Shown one piece after another: positions 36,395 through 45,976 of a stretch of DNA of 61,354 nucleotides. Under the pieces are notes generated by a model. That model made no database searches and was not told where the DNA came from. It saw only the letters and a program-made list of their open reading frames with translations. Every line of letters begins with the position of its first letter. Positions within the stretch are counted from its first letter, which is position 1. Made by a program: the position numbers and the translations under genes. This DNA is from Mesobacillus selenatarsenatis SF-1 (GTDB lineage Bacteria > Bacillota > Bacilli > Bacillales > Cytobacillaceae), in assembly GCF_000813125.1 (NCBI RefSeq), contig NZ_BASE01000079.1, positions 1 to 61,354 on the forward strand. The letters are read 5' to 3'.

Positions 36395-36574
36395 ACAATC
36401 TCCCCCTATTTCACTTTTTCAGTTCTATTGAATATCGTGGTCATTAGTTATCCGCCAATTCCCCTTTAACAAGTGACAGAAATGCTTGTACAAATCCTAC
36501 GATACCTTCACCACAATTAGAACTTTTATATTATATGTTTAAATCTATCTGTTAATAGACTATTCTGAAAACAA

Positions 36575-36605
36575 CACAGAAATTCCTGCCTCGGAGACAG
36601 GAATT
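36575..36605 (-). terminator. Possible terminator after the 176-residue gene
   Basis: AATTCCTG and CAGGAATT form an eight-base stem just past the stop; the downstream tail is only moderately T-rich. Confidence 0.5.
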
Positions 36606-36610
36606 ATTAT

Positions 36611-37141
36611 TCACTCAATAATTTTTTTGATTTTTTCCAGTGAAGATATCATATAATCCACCATTTCTGATAAATCGTCAATCTGTTCTTCATACACAAG
36701 ACGGTTGAAGGAAACCTGCACATGGCTTTTGATAGTTGGTTTATCTCCCAGTGGGTCAAGCAAGGCGGTTTGCACTATCACCCGATCTCTTCCCCATATT
36801 TCTTCAAGCCCTTTATGAACTTCCTTAAAAACAACCATTTCATTTTTATGATGAATTGAGAAAGAAATATTCACTTTACACCCTGCAAGCTGTTTGGCTT
36901 TCACACTTTCCAATAGCTCCGCAGAGAGGTTCTCCAATCCGGCCTCAATGTTCATAATTGCCGATAAAAGATTCGGTTCATAACCTGTTTTAGTGAATGA
37001 AATTTCATATTTACGCGACAGCTTGGCTGCATTAATCCAGTCATTGCGGTCAATCACAATAATTTCCCCGCTCAAATCCCTGTCATATATATCGCCTTCA
37101 GTTACGACTTTGATGTTTTCATAAGCTGTCGGGTCAAACAA
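36611..37141 (-). CDS. Unrecognised cytoplasmic protein, 176 residues
   Basis: A TTG start lies ten bases after AAGGAG. The protein is soluble and acidic, alternating beta strands (VIVQTALLDPLG, SHVQVSFNRLVYE) with a C-terminal amphipathic helix (EMVDYMISSLEKIKKIIE). No catalytic motif, Cys cluster or signal is seen, and I do not recognise the family. It stands between fhs and the second degV gene on the same strand, with gaps of 150 bases or more on both sides. Regular codon use and a good start argue that it is real. Confidence 0.7.
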   Translation of the reverse strand: MFDPTAYENIKVVTEGDIYDRDLSGEIIVIDRNDWINAAKLSRKYEISFTKTGYEPNLLSAIMNIEAGLENLSAELLESVKAKQLAGCKVNISFSIHHKNEMVVFKEVHKGLEEIWGRDRVIVQTALLDPLGDKPTIKSHVQVSFNRLVYEEQIDDLSEMVDYMISSLEKIKKIIE

Positions 37142-37292
37142 AAGTTTCCACTCCTTTCACCAGCCATAATCATGCCTTTTTACCAAAATTAAAAAATGGT
37201 CAGCCCAATGTTATGCACAACGTCGCGCCTGATAGAAAAACAATCTCACGTCGACACTATGCCTGGCAGAACTGACCAAGGTTTTGTTTTAC

Positions 37293-38981
37293 TTAGAACA
37301 ATCCAACCGCGTTGCCCTCTTCATCAACATCCATATTCAATGCTGCTGGAAGCTTAGGCAATCCAGGCATTGTCATGACTTCACCCGTCAATGCAACGAT
37401 AAATCCTGCACCTACTGATGGCTTCAGTTCCCTTACTGTGATAGTGAATCCTGATGGCCTGCCTAGTTTCTGGGGATCATCCGATAATGAATACTGCGTT
37501 TTAGCCATACAGACAGGCAGCAAACCCCAGCCAAATCCGTCAAAGTCAACGAGCTGCTTCTTCGCTTTCGGTGAAAACTCAACTCCATCCGCACCATATA
37601 CCTGTGTGGCAATCGTCTTGATTTTATCCTCCAGTGAATCGGACAGATCATAAAGATGGGCAAATGTATTTTCACTTTTTTCAATAACATCAAGAAGTCT
37701 CTCTGCAAGCTCTACTCCTCCGTCGCCGCCCTTTTCCCATACTTCAGTCAAGGCAACCGGGATTCCTGCATCCTCACACATCTCTTTCAATGTATTTGTT
37801 TCAAGCTCTGTATCTGTTATAAATCGATTAATCGCAACTACATATGGCAAGCCAAAGCTTGCAATCGTCTCAACATGCTTTTTCAGATTCGTGAATCCAT
37901 CTCTTAATGCTTTAACATCCTCGTTGACCAATTCAGTTTTCTTCATGCCACCATGCATTTTCAGAGCGCGGATGGTTGCCACAATCACCACAGCTGAAGG
38001 ATCGATTCCGGCTGTTCTTGCTTTGATATTCAAGAACTTCTCGGCTCCAAGGTCGGCACCGAATCCAGCTTCTGTAACGACAAAATCCGCAAGCTTGGAC
38101 GCAGCCTCGGTCGCGATGACACTGTTGCATCCATGTGCGATATTAGCAAATGGACCACCATGGATCAATGCCGGAGTGTGTTCGATCGTCTGGACAAGAT
38201 TTGGCTTGACTGCTTCCTTCAATAAAAGAGTCAAAGCCCCTTCTATTCCTAGGTCGCCCACCGTAACAGGCTGCTTGTCATAATTATAAGCAACAACCAT
38301 CTTTGAAAGACGCAGTTTCAAATCCTTCAGGTCACTTGCAAGGCAAAGGACAGCCATGATCTCAGACGCAACCGTAATATCGAAGCCGTCCTCACGAGGA
38401 ACTCCCTGCATTGGCCCGCCAAGTCCAACGATCACTTTTCTTAGTGCACGGTCATTCAGGTCTAGCGCACGCTTCCAGACAATCCTGCGCTGGTCAATGT
38501 TCAGCTTGTTTCCTTGCTGCAGATGATTATCAATCAAAGCAGCCAGGGCATTGTTTGCGGTTGTAATCGCATGCAGGTCACCCGTGAAGTGAAGATTGAT
38601 ATCCTCCATCGGAAGCACCTGTGCGAAACCTCCGCCTGTTGCGCCGCCTTTGATCCCCATAGTTGGTCCTAGAGAAGGCTCACGCATAGCAATCATTGTT
38701 TTTTTACCAAGCTTGTTCAATGCATCTGCAAGTCCGACTGTCACAGTTGATTTCCCTTCCCCAGCAGGCGTAGGATTAATCGCTGTAACAAGAACAACCT
38801 TGCCACTCTCTTTTGTTTTTAATTTAGCCAAAGCTTCAGAAGACAGCTTCGCCTTATACTTTCCAAACAGCTCAATATCATCGGCATCCAGGCCAATGCT
38901 TGCTGCAATATCAACAATCGGTTTCATTTTACTGTCACGAGCAATTTCAATATCTGACTTAACTTGAATATTTGTTCCCAT
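37293..38981 (-). CDS. fhs: Formate-tetrahydrofolate ligase
   Basis: 562 residues from the ATG at 38981 with GGGGGG seven bases upstream. The P-loop-like [20 protein letters not shown] binds [23 protein letters not shown] and the late [19 protein letters not shown] are Fhs hallmarks. It makes 10-formyl-THF from formate, ATP and THF for purine synthesis and formyl-methionine. It is divergent from metA across a 180-base promoter region. B. subtilis itself is, as far as I recall, without this gene. Confidence 0.96.
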   Translation of the reverse strand: MGTNIQVKSDIEIARDSKMKPIVDIAASIGLDADDIELFGKYKAKLSSEALAKLKTKESGKVVLVTAINPTPAGEGKSTVTVGLADALNKLGKKTMIAMREPSLGPTMGIKGGATGGGFAQVLPMEDINLHFTGDLHAITTANNALAALIDNHLQQGNKLNIDQRRIVWKRALDLNDRALRKVIVGLGGPMQGVPREDGFDITVASEIMAVLCLASDLKDLKLRLSKMVVAYNYDKQPVTVGDLGIEGALTLLLKEAVKPNLVQTIEHTPALIHGGPFANIAHGCNSVIATEAASKLADFVVTEAGFGADLGAEKFLNIKARTAGIDPSAVVIVATIRALKMHGGMKKTELVNEDVKALRDGFTNLKKHVETIASFGLPYVVAINRFITDTELETNTLKEMCEDAGIPVALTEVWEKGGDGGVELAERLLDVIEKSENTFAHLYDLSDSLEDKIKTIATQVYGADGVEFSPKAKKQLVDFDGFGWGLLPVCMAKTQYSLSDDPQKLGRPSGFTITVRELKPSVGAGFIVALTGEVMTMPGLPKLPAALNMDVDEEGNAVGLF

Positions 38982-39092
38982 TTCCAATCCCCCCAGATAT
39001 TCTCTATATGCTTACCATCTTATATTTTACCATCAGAGAAATACTATCAGGCAAAAAATATTCATTTGTCATAAAATTTCCTCTTTAGTCAA

Positions 39093-39121
39093 TTGCTCCA
39101 CAAAAGAATTCAGACTATAAT
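39093..39121 (+). promoter_or_regulatory. Sigma-A promoter of metA
   Basis: TTGCTC and TATAAT are separated by exactly 17 bases, about 40 bases before the metA start. No S-box (SAM riboswitch) leader fits in the short space between promoter and start codon. Confidence 0.7.
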
Positions 39122-39162
39122 AAAAATTATTAATTTTAGTTTTCCAAAAGGGAGGTTATACT

Positions 39163-40071
39163 TTGCCAATAAAAATCCCGCTGCATCTGCCAGCGAAAGA
39201 AATACTTGAAAAAGAAAATATTTTTATCATGGATGACAGTCGAGCTGCCAAACAGGATATCCGGCCGTTGAATATATTGATTCTGAATTTAATGCCCGAA
39301 AAAGAAAAAACAGAAAGACAGCTGCTGCGGCTTCTCGGAAATACGCCACTCCAGGTGAACATTACTTTTCTAAAGACCGCTACATACGATGCAAAAAATA
39401 CGTCACAATATCATCTTGAAGAGTTTTATCAGACCTTCAATCAAGTAAAAGAAAAGAAATATGACGGCATGATTATTACCGGTGCCCCAATTGAGCTGAT
39501 GGAATTTGAGGAAGTACACTACTGGGATGAATTGAAGGAGATCCTCGACTGGACTGAACGGAATGTCACGTCCACATTGCACATATGCTGGGGAGCACAG
39601 GCCGCTTTATATCATCACTATGGCATAAATAAATTCGTCCTTGCCAGGAAGTGCTCAGGCGTATTCACCCACAGAGTCCTTGACCATACCGAAAAGCTTC
39701 TAAGAGGGTTCGACGATGAATTCATTGCTCCTCATTCAAGGAATACTGATATTTCCAAAGAGGCATTGCAAAACCATCCACAGCTTAAGCTATTGGCCTC
39801 ATCAGATGAAGCAGGCGCCTTGATAATTTCCAGCAAAGACAGCAGAAGAATCATGATTACCGGCCACCTTGAATATGAAGCCACAACACTTGCGGAAGAA
39901 TACTTAAGAGATAAGGAAAAAGGCATTGAAATTGTCATGCCAGAAAACTATTTCCCACAGGATAATCCTGATAAAAAACCGGCAAACCGCTGGAGGTCAC
40001 ATGCCCATCTGTTCTTTTCCAATTGGCTGAATTATTATGTATATCAGGAAACTCCTTATGAATGGGATTAG
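39163..40071 (+). CDS. metA: Homoserine O-acetyltransferase MetA
   Basis: 302 residues from a TTG behind GGGAGG. The catalytic Cys is Cys142 in [11 protein letters not shown], and His/Glu lie in [13 protein letters not shown]. Residue 111 is Glu (in ITGAPIE). In this family Glu at 111 selects acetyl-CoA and Gly selects succinyl-CoA, so this is predicted to be an acetyltransferase despite its MetA name. It activates homoserine for methionine synthesis. It is a single gene with its own promoter and terminator. Confidence 0.94.
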   Translation: MPIKIPLHLPAKEILEKENIFIMDDSRAAKQDIRPLNILILNLMPEKEKTERQLLRLLGNTPLQVNITFLKTATYDAKNTSQYHLEEFYQTFNQVKEKKYDGMIITGAPIELMEFEEVHYWDELKEILDWTERNVTSTLHICWGAQAALYHHYGINKFVLARKCSGVFTHRVLDHTEKLLRGFDDEFIAPHSRNTDISKEALQNHPQLKLLASSDEAGALIISSKDSRRIMITGHLEYEATTLAEEYLRDKEKGIEIVMPENYFPQDNPDKKPANRWRSHAHLFFSNWLNYYVYQETPYEWD

Positions 40072-40072
40072 A

Positions 40073-40108
40073 AAAGGTATCGATTGATTCGATGCCTTTC
40101 TCTTTTGT
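40073..40108 (+). terminator. Terminator after metA
   Basis: AAAGGTATCGA and TCGATGCCTTT (one G.U) enclose a five-base loop, followed by CTCTTTTGTT, between convergent genes. Confidence 0.8.
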
Positions 40109-40109
40109 T

Positions 40110-40805
40110 CTATTGAAAATTAAAATAGTTGTATTGATGGCTTTCCCAAATGAGCGGTGTTTCTTTTTTAAGAAATACACCTTCAAATTTAGTTCCATTT
40201 AGACAATCCAGGTTATCTTCTTTCGTAAAGAATACCATTGAGGCTTCATCAAAGTAACATGTAAAGACGAATTCCTTGTGTTCATCCATTAGGAGTATCG
40301 GACCTGAACAGAGGAATAGTTTTTGATTATGGCTTAATTCTTTTAACTCAAAATCCCCTTCTCCCTCTAACAGTTTATTGTATATAACTTTTGTTGCTCC
40401 TTTGGAGACCAGGACCTTTAACATGTCATCAATCAATAGGACAGAAAATTGGTCCTCATATGGAAAGAACAAGTCTGGCTCGATAGCTCTCTGTATTCTC
40501 TCGACCAAATCCATCCTTTGGTACAATTTAACACCACAACCGCCAGTCACATATGCTTTTACTCCGATTGAAACATCAGATATCTTGTCCAGACAGGTTC
40601 TATTCTTAATTTCCTTCCAACTTACCGGGGAGGCAAAACGGTAAACTTCCTCATCACTTGGTGCAACAATAGAATTCCAGCCAGGTTCCATCTTAAAAAA
40701 AGGATAAAACACCACTGCGGCAGTCCTGTATCCTTCCGGAAGTAATTCTATTATCGGATCCTTATCCGGCTCTTTACCTATTGGATAAAAAAACTTTATA
40801 GACAT
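40110..40805 (-). CDS. Unrecognised soluble protein, possibly DUF2711-like
   Basis: 231 residues with GAGGG eight bases before the ATG. It is acidic, with no signal or membrane segment. It has distinctive aromatic-rich motifs (FFYPIGKEP, AAVVFYPFFKMEPGWNSI, FTCYFDEASMVFFTKE). I associate this pattern weakly with DUF2711 but cannot confirm it. It is the last gene of an apparent operon: methyltransferase, AIM24 protein (12-base gap), then this gene (15-base gap). Function is unknown. Confidence 0.65.
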   Translation of the reverse strand: MSIKFFYPIGKEPDKDPIIELLPEGYRTAAVVFYPFFKMEPGWNSIVAPSDEEVYRFASPVSWKEIKNRTCLDKISDVSIGVKAYVTGGCGVKLYQRMDLVERIQRAIEPDLFFPYEDQFSVLLIDDMLKVLVSKGATKVIYNKLLEGEGDFELKELSHNQKLFLCSGPILLMDEHKEFVFTCYFDEASMVFFTKEDNLDCLNGTKFEGVFLKKETPLIWESHQYNYFNFQ

Positions 40806-40820
40806 GAAGCTTTCCCTCTC

Positions 40821-41513
40821 TTAACTTTGCGGAGCATAATAGACCTCTTCAAAAGGCTGGACGACGACGAAGCCTTCTCCGCTGAATTTCATCTGGATTG
40901 ACTCACCGCTTCCACGGCCGAGGAATGTTTTGAATGAAATATCTGTTACGAATTCCGGCTGGAGATTGCCAGACCAGGCTACGGTTGCGTTTGGGTCTGT
41001 GTATACAGGGTTATCTGGAGTTACAATCAGGGTCAGTGGCTCATAATGAGATGTGATTGCCACCATACCAGCACCCTCGAGACGGACATTGAACAACCCT
41101 CCCGAAAGCATACCGGCAACCCGGCGCATTAGCTTGATATCCCAGCTGATGGAAGACTCAAAGGCCAGCAGGTCATTCCCGTTTACAAAAATAGCTTCAT
41201 TTTGCAAATGCAAGATTGATATTTTCTTTCCCTGGTCAGCCAAATAAAGCTTTCCATTTCCATTTGCTTTCATTAGTGAAGTACCTTCACCTGTTAATGC
41301 CTTTTTGAACATCTTGCCGATTCCGTGTTCAAGCACGCCCTCGCGTTCAAATTTGATCTGGCCGCGATAGGAAACCATCGCTCCAGCTTTTGACCATACC
41401 TGGCCATTCAAATTGATTTCCAGCATTCTCGGTGTTTCCAACTCAAATAGCCCTTCCCCTTTATCCTGCTGCTTTGTGTTGCTCACAAACTCCTCGATAG
41501 AATAACGACTCAT
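40821..41513 (-). CDS. AIM24-family protein
   Basis: 230 residues, all beta, starting behind [26 protein letters not shown], the Gly-rich [18 protein letters not shown] and [25 protein letters not shown] give the AIM24/TIGR00266 pattern of repeated strands forming a TRAP-RNA-binding-like beta roll. The bacterial function is unknown. It sits in the middle of a three-gene operon between a SAM methyltransferase and an unknown protein. Confidence 0.85.
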   Translation of the reverse strand: MSRYSIEEFVSNTKQQDKGEGLFELETPRMLEINLNGQVWSKAGAMVSYRGQIKFEREGVLEHGIGKMFKKALTGEGTSLMKANGNGKLYLADQGKKISILHLQNEAIFVNGNDLLAFESSISWDIKLMRRVAGMLSGGLFNVRLEGAGMVAITSHYEPLTLIVTPDNPVYTDPNATVAWSGNLQPEFVTDISFKTFLGRGSGESIQMKFSGEGFVVVQPFEEVYYAPQS

Positions 41514-41525
41514 GATTATGCCTCC

Positions 41526-42209
41526 TTATTTTATAACCTGGAACATGAAAACCCACATAAACGACAATGACTGCTGTAGTTCTACAGGCAATGAACCATG
41601 CGGAAGCTGTTCAGCCGCCTTTTTAAACACCCCGAACTCACCTGTTTTTCTCCAGCCATTTTCCAGCGCCAGCCTCTCGAACTCCCATGGCATGATCGTA
41701 TTACAGATTACCTCTTCTCCATAAAGTCTACTGAAGCTGTTCGACCTTGGGCCTGCAGTTGGTCCAAGGATGCTAATGCAGGCATATCCATCCGGCTTGA
41801 GGATCCGAGCCATTTCTTTTAAAGATTCATAGGGATGGTTCGTCCATTCTATTGAATTAATTGCCATGACCGCATCAAAATGATTATCTGGGCTTTCGCA
41901 ATCCGATAGATTACCCTTTCTAAAAATACAATCTTCATTCCGCGGATTCTGCCTGGCTCTCTCAAGCATCTCCTCAGATACATCGATTCCGGTAACCACA
42001 TAGCCTGCTTCCACCAATTTTTCTGAGCCTGTTCCATCTCCGCAGCCTAAATCACAAACCATGGAACCGGTTGGTACAAACCGCTTGATGAATGGCACTA
42101 TATCCTTTCGGCTTCCTGTTTCCCACATTCCTCTGCTTCTCGAATTCCAAAAGTCAGCTCTACTGTCCCAGTGTTTTTCGGATTCTAATTCCCAATCGAA
42201 GGTATCCAT
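41526..42209 (-). CDS. Class I SAM-dependent methyltransferase
   Basis: 227 residues. MVCDLGCGDGTGSEKLVEAG is SAM motif I, VTGIDVSEEMLERAR supplies the ribose-binding Asp, and FDAVMAINSIEWT is motif II with the position of a Methyltransf_11 enzyme. The N-terminus has WDSRADFWNSRSRGMWE, common in small-molecule methyltransferases. The substrate is not predictable. AGGTGAG precedes the ATG. First gene of the operon with the AIM24 gene. Confidence 0.85.
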   Translation of the reverse strand: MDTFDWELESEKHWDSRADFWNSRSRGMWETGSRKDIVPFIKRFVPTGSMVCDLGCGDGTGSEKLVEAGYVVTGIDVSEEMLERARQNPRNEDCIFRKGNLSDCESPDNHFDAVMAINSIEWTNHPYESLKEMARILKPDGYACISILGPTAGPRSNSFSRLYGEEVICNTIMPWEFERLALENGWRKTGEFGVFKKAAEQLPHGSLPVELQQSLSFMWVFMFQVIK

Positions 42210-42331
42210 AAGCTCACCTGCCTAATTTTAAATTCCTATAATAGTTATTTCGTTACAGAAGAAGGAATTCCTCTTAAGTTTATTTTTCCTTAAAAAGTGC
42301 AAGACTAGGAGGGTGAAAGGAGTGATCAAAT

Positions 42332-42550
42332 TTGGAACAAGAAGAATTGGTTGCTATACATAAAAATAACTCTGGTGAAATCATCAGTTTCCAGACATCG
42401 AGCGGAAGGATAATATCCTATCGCAAAGCCTTGCTGGAAGCTAGTACAGGAACAATTTCAGGTGTGAATATCAATGAAGGTGCGAATGGAACGAATTCAT
42501 TAGTTTCAGCAGACGGATCCGGCTTTGAACAATATCCCGATATTTACTAA
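42332..42550 (+). CDS. DUF3892-like small protein
   Basis: 72 residues from a TTG nine bases after GGAG. ELVAIHKNNSGEIISFQTSSGRIISYRKALLEA and GVNINEGANG follow the pattern of DUF3892 proteins, short two-layer beta proteins of unknown function. The gene lies alone on the + strand between the methyltransferase and mntR genes and is followed directly by a dispersed repeat. Confidence 0.72.
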   Translation: MEQEELVAIHKNNSGEIISFQTSSGRIISYRKALLEASTGTISGVNINEGANGTNSLVSADGSGFEQYPDIY

Positions 42551-42560
42551 GGCAGAACAA

Positions 42561-42676
42561 AAAGCGCAAGCGCCTCGTTCAGCCCCGACAAGCGCTGGAG
42601 GGCCGACCAGTGAAGTCGTTCTTTGACTTCATTGGGCGGACCGAAGCGACTCGAGGGGCTAGGCGCTGGAGCTGGA
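42561..42676. repeat. ~117-bp hairpin-rich dispersed element, copy 3
   Basis: Same + orientation as copies 1 and 2, starting 11 bases after the DUF3892 stop. Inner arms read GGGCCGACCAG...TTGGGCGGACC. Outer AGCCCC/GGGGCT and the TGAAGTCGTTCTTTGACTTCA core are conserved. Confidence 0.9.
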
Positions 42677-42734
42677 TTAAGAAAACTCGTATAGTTACCC
42701 GCATTGAAATTATTTTATAATTTCCTAGTAAACG

Positions 42735-42764
42735 AAAAAACACCTGACAAATTGTCAGGTGTTT
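42735..42764 (-). terminator. Terminator after mntR
   Basis: AAACACCTGACAA pairs with TTGTCAGGTGTTT, followed by TTTCG on the minus strand. Confidence 0.9.
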
Positions 42765-42770
42765 GGTGGT

Positions 42771-43193
42771 TTAGTCTTCGTCATTCTGTTTTTGGATTGC
42801 CCTTAATTCTTGAACCCGCGATTTATCTTCTTCAAAGAACTGTACAAGGTCTCCAATCCTGTCGATTGCATCCCAGCTTAAATGATGTTCAATTCCCTCG
42901 ACATCATTATAGATATTCTCATCCTTTACGCCGATTACTTTTAATAATTGTTCCAGTAATTCATGACGGTCAACCAGCCTTTTGCCGGTTTTGAATCCTT
43001 TTGGAGTCAGCACAAGACCCCGATATTTCTCGTAAACAACGAATTGATCTTTATCCAGCTTCTGGACCATTTTTGTTACTGAGGAGGGATGGACCGATAA
43101 TGCCTCTGCGATATCCACTACTCGGGCATATCCTTTTTGTTCTATTAAAATAAATATTTGTTCTATATAATCTTCCATACTAGGTGTTGGCAT
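42771..43193 (-). CDS. mntR: Manganese-sensing repressor MntR
   Basis: 140 residues, DtxR family. A winged-helix domain ([22 protein letters not shown]) is followed by a dimer domain. All six metal ligands known from B. subtilis MntR are present at the same numbers: Asp8, Glu11, His77, Glu99, Glu102, His103. It represses Mn uptake and activates export genes when Mn is bound. GGAGG precedes the ATG. A TerC-type Mn exporter gene lies 16 kb away and could be a target, which is inference. Confidence 0.95.
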   Translation of the reverse strand: MPTPSMEDYIEQIFILIEQKGYARVVDIAEALSVHPSSVTKMVQKLDKDQFVVYEKYRGLVLTPKGFKTGKRLVDRHELLEQLLKVIGVKDENIYNDVEGIEHHLSWDAIDRIGDLVQFFEEDKSRVQELRAIQKQNDED

Positions 43194-43263
43194 CCCATGA
43201 CCTCCAATGCTTAAACAATAGCCATATTAAAGTTTACTATAGAAGGACAGGGGTGACAAGGCG

Positions 43264-45441
43264 CTATCCACCTTGATTGACTGGCTGTCCAGCTATATCG
43301 AACTTCAGCTTATTTTCTTCTCCATCCCAATATAGCTTCGCGTTGAAGGTTTTTTCCTTGCTCTGGAACCCTTCAATCACATCAGTGCTACCCTCTGCCA
43401 GCAGCATCTTGATATTCTTTTGCGTTACTGTTTTGCCAAGGATTTGTTTGGAGAGAGTGAAGTTACATTTTGTTTTCTGATAGTTTGAACAACCATAGAA
43501 TGTTCCTTTGTCCACAACCATGCCATCACACTTTTTACATTTACCAAGGTTTGTACTCCGTCTTGAACGGCCGCCCTTTTTCCCGGGCACGAATGCGTTT
43601 GAAAGTTCTTCGGAAAAAGTCCAGCCTGAGGAGCCTTCAGAGGTTTCAGACACTAGATGTTTAATCATTTTTGAAGTCTGCTCGATGAACTGCTTGGGCG
43701 AAGCCTCTCCCTGCCCTATTTGATGCAGCCTCTGCTCCCATTTCGCTGTCATTTCCGGTGATGCAAGGACTTGTCCACCTACGGCCGTGACGAGTATTTT
43801 TGCTTTGGCTGTCGCATATACGAGGTTTTTGCGGACTTCAATATACGCCCTGTCCTTAAGCATCGTAATGATTCCCGCTCTCGTCGCTTCAGTTCCCAGT
43901 CCTTCAGCTTTCATCAGAACCTTTTCAAGTTCCTTATCTTCAATATGCTTTCCTGCCGTCTTCATTAGGGTAATCAGCTGGCCCTCAGTCAGCCTCTTTG
44001 GCGGCTGTGTCTTGCTTTCCTTTACCTCGGACTTCAAGACAGTTCCGGTTTCACCCTGCTGGACAGCAGGCAGCTCCGGTTCTTTATCTGAGTCTTTTTG
44101 CGGGAGCACTTTCTTCCAGCCCTCATCCAGCTGGACTTTCCCCTTCGATATAAACTCAGCTCTTCCCTCCACGACGGTCTTAATGGTTGTATATTCCGCG
44201 ATGTATGGTCCGTAATGGGCTGCAATCAGTGTCCTTGCCAGCAAGTCATATAATTTCAGCTCATCTCCAGACAGCCTGCTTAGATTTGGAACTTGTTCAG
44301 TCGGGATGATGGCATAGTGATCTGTGACTTTTTTTTCATTAACGTAGCGTTTATTATTTTCAATCGATGAATTTGGTAATGGAAAAAGCGGCTGATAATC
44401 AGGGTTAGCCTGCAGTTTACTTAAAATGGCAGAAAAACCCTCTGCTTCTCCTGGCGTTACATACCTCGAGTCAGAACGCGGATAGGATACAATTCCCCTT
44501 TGATATAATCCTTGTAAGATGTCCAGCGTCTTTTTTGGCGACATTTTAAAACGGCGATTTGCTTCCGCCTGGATTGCAGAAAGATTATAAAATAGCGGTG
44601 GCATGAATTCTTTTTTCTCAGAGGTAACTTCTGCGGCTTCAGCAGTTTTCCCGTCGCAAAAAGCAGCAATTTTCTCAGCCATTTCCTTCGTTTTGATCCG
44701 TGTATCACCGTCTTTTTCCCATTTGCCACTGTATTTCTTGCCATTGATATTAAATTTTGCGAATACTTCCCAAAATGGTTCCGATACGAAATTTTCGATT
44801 TCTAGCTCTCTTTTCACAATCAAAGCGAGAGTAGGTGTCTGTACCCTTCCGACAGAAAACACATCTGAATAGCCTTTCTTCTGAAGCAGAAGCGTGTACA
44901 GTCTGGATGCATTCATGCCGACAACCCAGTCAGCACAAGAGCGAGTATATGCTTCAAAATACAAATTCTTTGTATCTGATTCATTCAAAAGGTTTTGGAA
45001 ACCCTCCTTTATCGCTTTCGGCGTCAGCGAAGAGATCCACAATCTTTTCATCGGCTTCATACAATTGGCAAGGCGGAGGATGTTCCTGATGATTAGTTCA
45101 CCTTCACGTCCGGCATCGCCTGCATGGATTATTTCAGAGACCTGCGGATCGGTAGCAAGCTTTTTTATGATTTGGAATTGCTTTGCTTTAGATTTGACGA
45201 CTTCATACTTGAAATTTTCGGGTATGATCGGCAATGTATCCAGCGACCATTTTTTCCAGCCCGGATTGTATTGCTCGGGTGCTGACAATTCTGTTAAATG
45301 GCCGATTGCCCAAGAAACGTAAGCACCTTTAGGGAATATTTCATTGGGAAGGATTTCGATAAATCCATCCCTTTTTTTCATTTTAAATACGGAGGCCAGC
45401 GTTCTGCCCTGGTCAGGCTTTTCCGCAACAATCAATTTCAT
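43264..45441 (-). CDS. topB: DNA topoisomerase III
   Basis: 725 residues, type IA. The TOPRIM domain (KLIVAEKPDQGRTLA; HAGDAGREGELI) comes first, and the catalytic Tyr lies in RGIVSYPRSDSRYV (about 320). The C-terminus has a four-Cys zinc ribbon (CKKCDGMVVDKGTFYGC...KCNF). It decatenates and relaxes negatively supercoiled DNA. AGGAGG precedes the ATG by five bases. It is a single gene. Confidence 0.95.
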   Translation of the reverse strand: MKLIVAEKPDQGRTLASVFKMKKRDGFIEILPNEIFPKGAYVSWAIGHLTELSAPEQYNPGWKKWSLDTLPIIPENFKYEVVKSKAKQFQIIKKLATDPQVSEIIHAGDAGREGELIIRNILRLANCMKPMKRLWISSLTPKAIKEGFQNLLNESDTKNLYFEAYTRSCADWVVGMNASRLYTLLLQKKGYSDVFSVGRVQTPTLALIVKRELEIENFVSEPFWEVFAKFNINGKKYSGKWEKDGDTRIKTKEMAEKIAAFCDGKTAEAAEVTSEKKEFMPPLFYNLSAIQAEANRRFKMSPKKTLDILQGLYQRGIVSYPRSDSRYVTPGEAEGFSAILSKLQANPDYQPLFPLPNSSIENNKRYVNEKKVTDHYAIIPTEQVPNLSRLSGDELKLYDLLARTLIAAHYGPYIAEYTTIKTVVEGRAEFISKGKVQLDEGWKKVLPQKDSDKEPELPAVQQGETGTVLKSEVKESKTQPPKRLTEGQLITLMKTAGKHIEDKELEKVLMKAEGLGTEATRAGIITMLKDRAYIEVRKNLVYATAKAKILVTAVGGQVLASPEMTAKWEQRLHQIGQGEASPKQFIEQTSKMIKHLVSETSEGSSGWTFSEELSNAFVPGKKGGRSRRSTNLGKCKKCDGMVVDKGTFYGCSNYQKTKCNFTLSKQILGKTVTQKNIKMLLAEGSTDVIEGFQSKEKTFNAKLYWDGEENKLKFDIAGQPVNQGG

Positions 45442-45581
45442 ATTTTCCTCCTGAAAATCTTTTATCTGAGCGTACTTTTTAAACCTCGCATTCTATTTTA
45501 TCTTTTTTTCGACAAAAGCGTAAAGGACTTTTATTGCTGCTTCCCGTACATTCAATATTGGAACGTATATTGGTACCAGCT

Positions 45582-45619
45582 TAAAAAAATTAAACAGGCA
45601 GCTGAATGATCAGCTGCCT
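45582..45619 (-). terminator. Terminator after the 95-residue gene
   Basis: GGCAGCTG pairs with CAGCTGCC, followed on the minus strand by TGTTTAATTTTTTT. Confidence 0.88.
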
Positions 45620-45627
45620 TAAAGATA

Positions 45628-45915
45628 TTAATCCTCGAATGGCTCAACGATGTTGTTGTCATTAATGTACCATCGATTCCTGTTAACGACTGCTGAAACG
45701 GTTAAGATCAGCGAAGGAACCTTTTCTATCCGGACCACGATTGCCCCGACCAGCTGCTGGAAAATCACGAAGGATTCCCCATGGCTGAATCCCGCCCACT
45801 GGGGACCCATGATGGCAATGGAGCGGATAATTTCTTCCTTTTCTGTTTGCTCAAGTGAAAGATGCGGAGAAAAAATGATAATCCAATCCTCATCACCTAT
45901 CGAAAAGCGGTACAT
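45628..45915 (-). CDS. Unrecognised 95-residue protein downstream of the HD-GYP gene
   Basis: Starts at an ATG directly behind GGGTGAGGG. It is soluble, beta-rich and acidic at the end. WIIIFSPHLSLEQTEKEEI, GESFVIFQQLVGAIVVRIEKV and ILTVSAVVNRNRWYINDNN are the clearest strands. I do not recognise it. It lies 61 bases after the HD-GYP gene on the same strand and shares its terminator, so the two are probably co-transcribed. Confidence 0.65.
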   Translation of the reverse strand: MYRFSIGDEDWIIIFSPHLSLEQTEKEEIIRSIAIMGPQWAGFSHGESFVIFQQLVGAIVVRIEKVPSLILTVSAVVNRNRWYINDNNIVEPFED

Positions 45916-45976
45916 GCCCTCACCCTTTTAATTCATCATCATTGACTATTAAAAAGATATGAACTGCGTCTGCAGA

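Noticed and set aside
38982-39162. S-box (SAM) riboswitch before metA
   Set aside because: The promoter lies about 40 bases from the start codon, and none of the S-box conserved segments is present.
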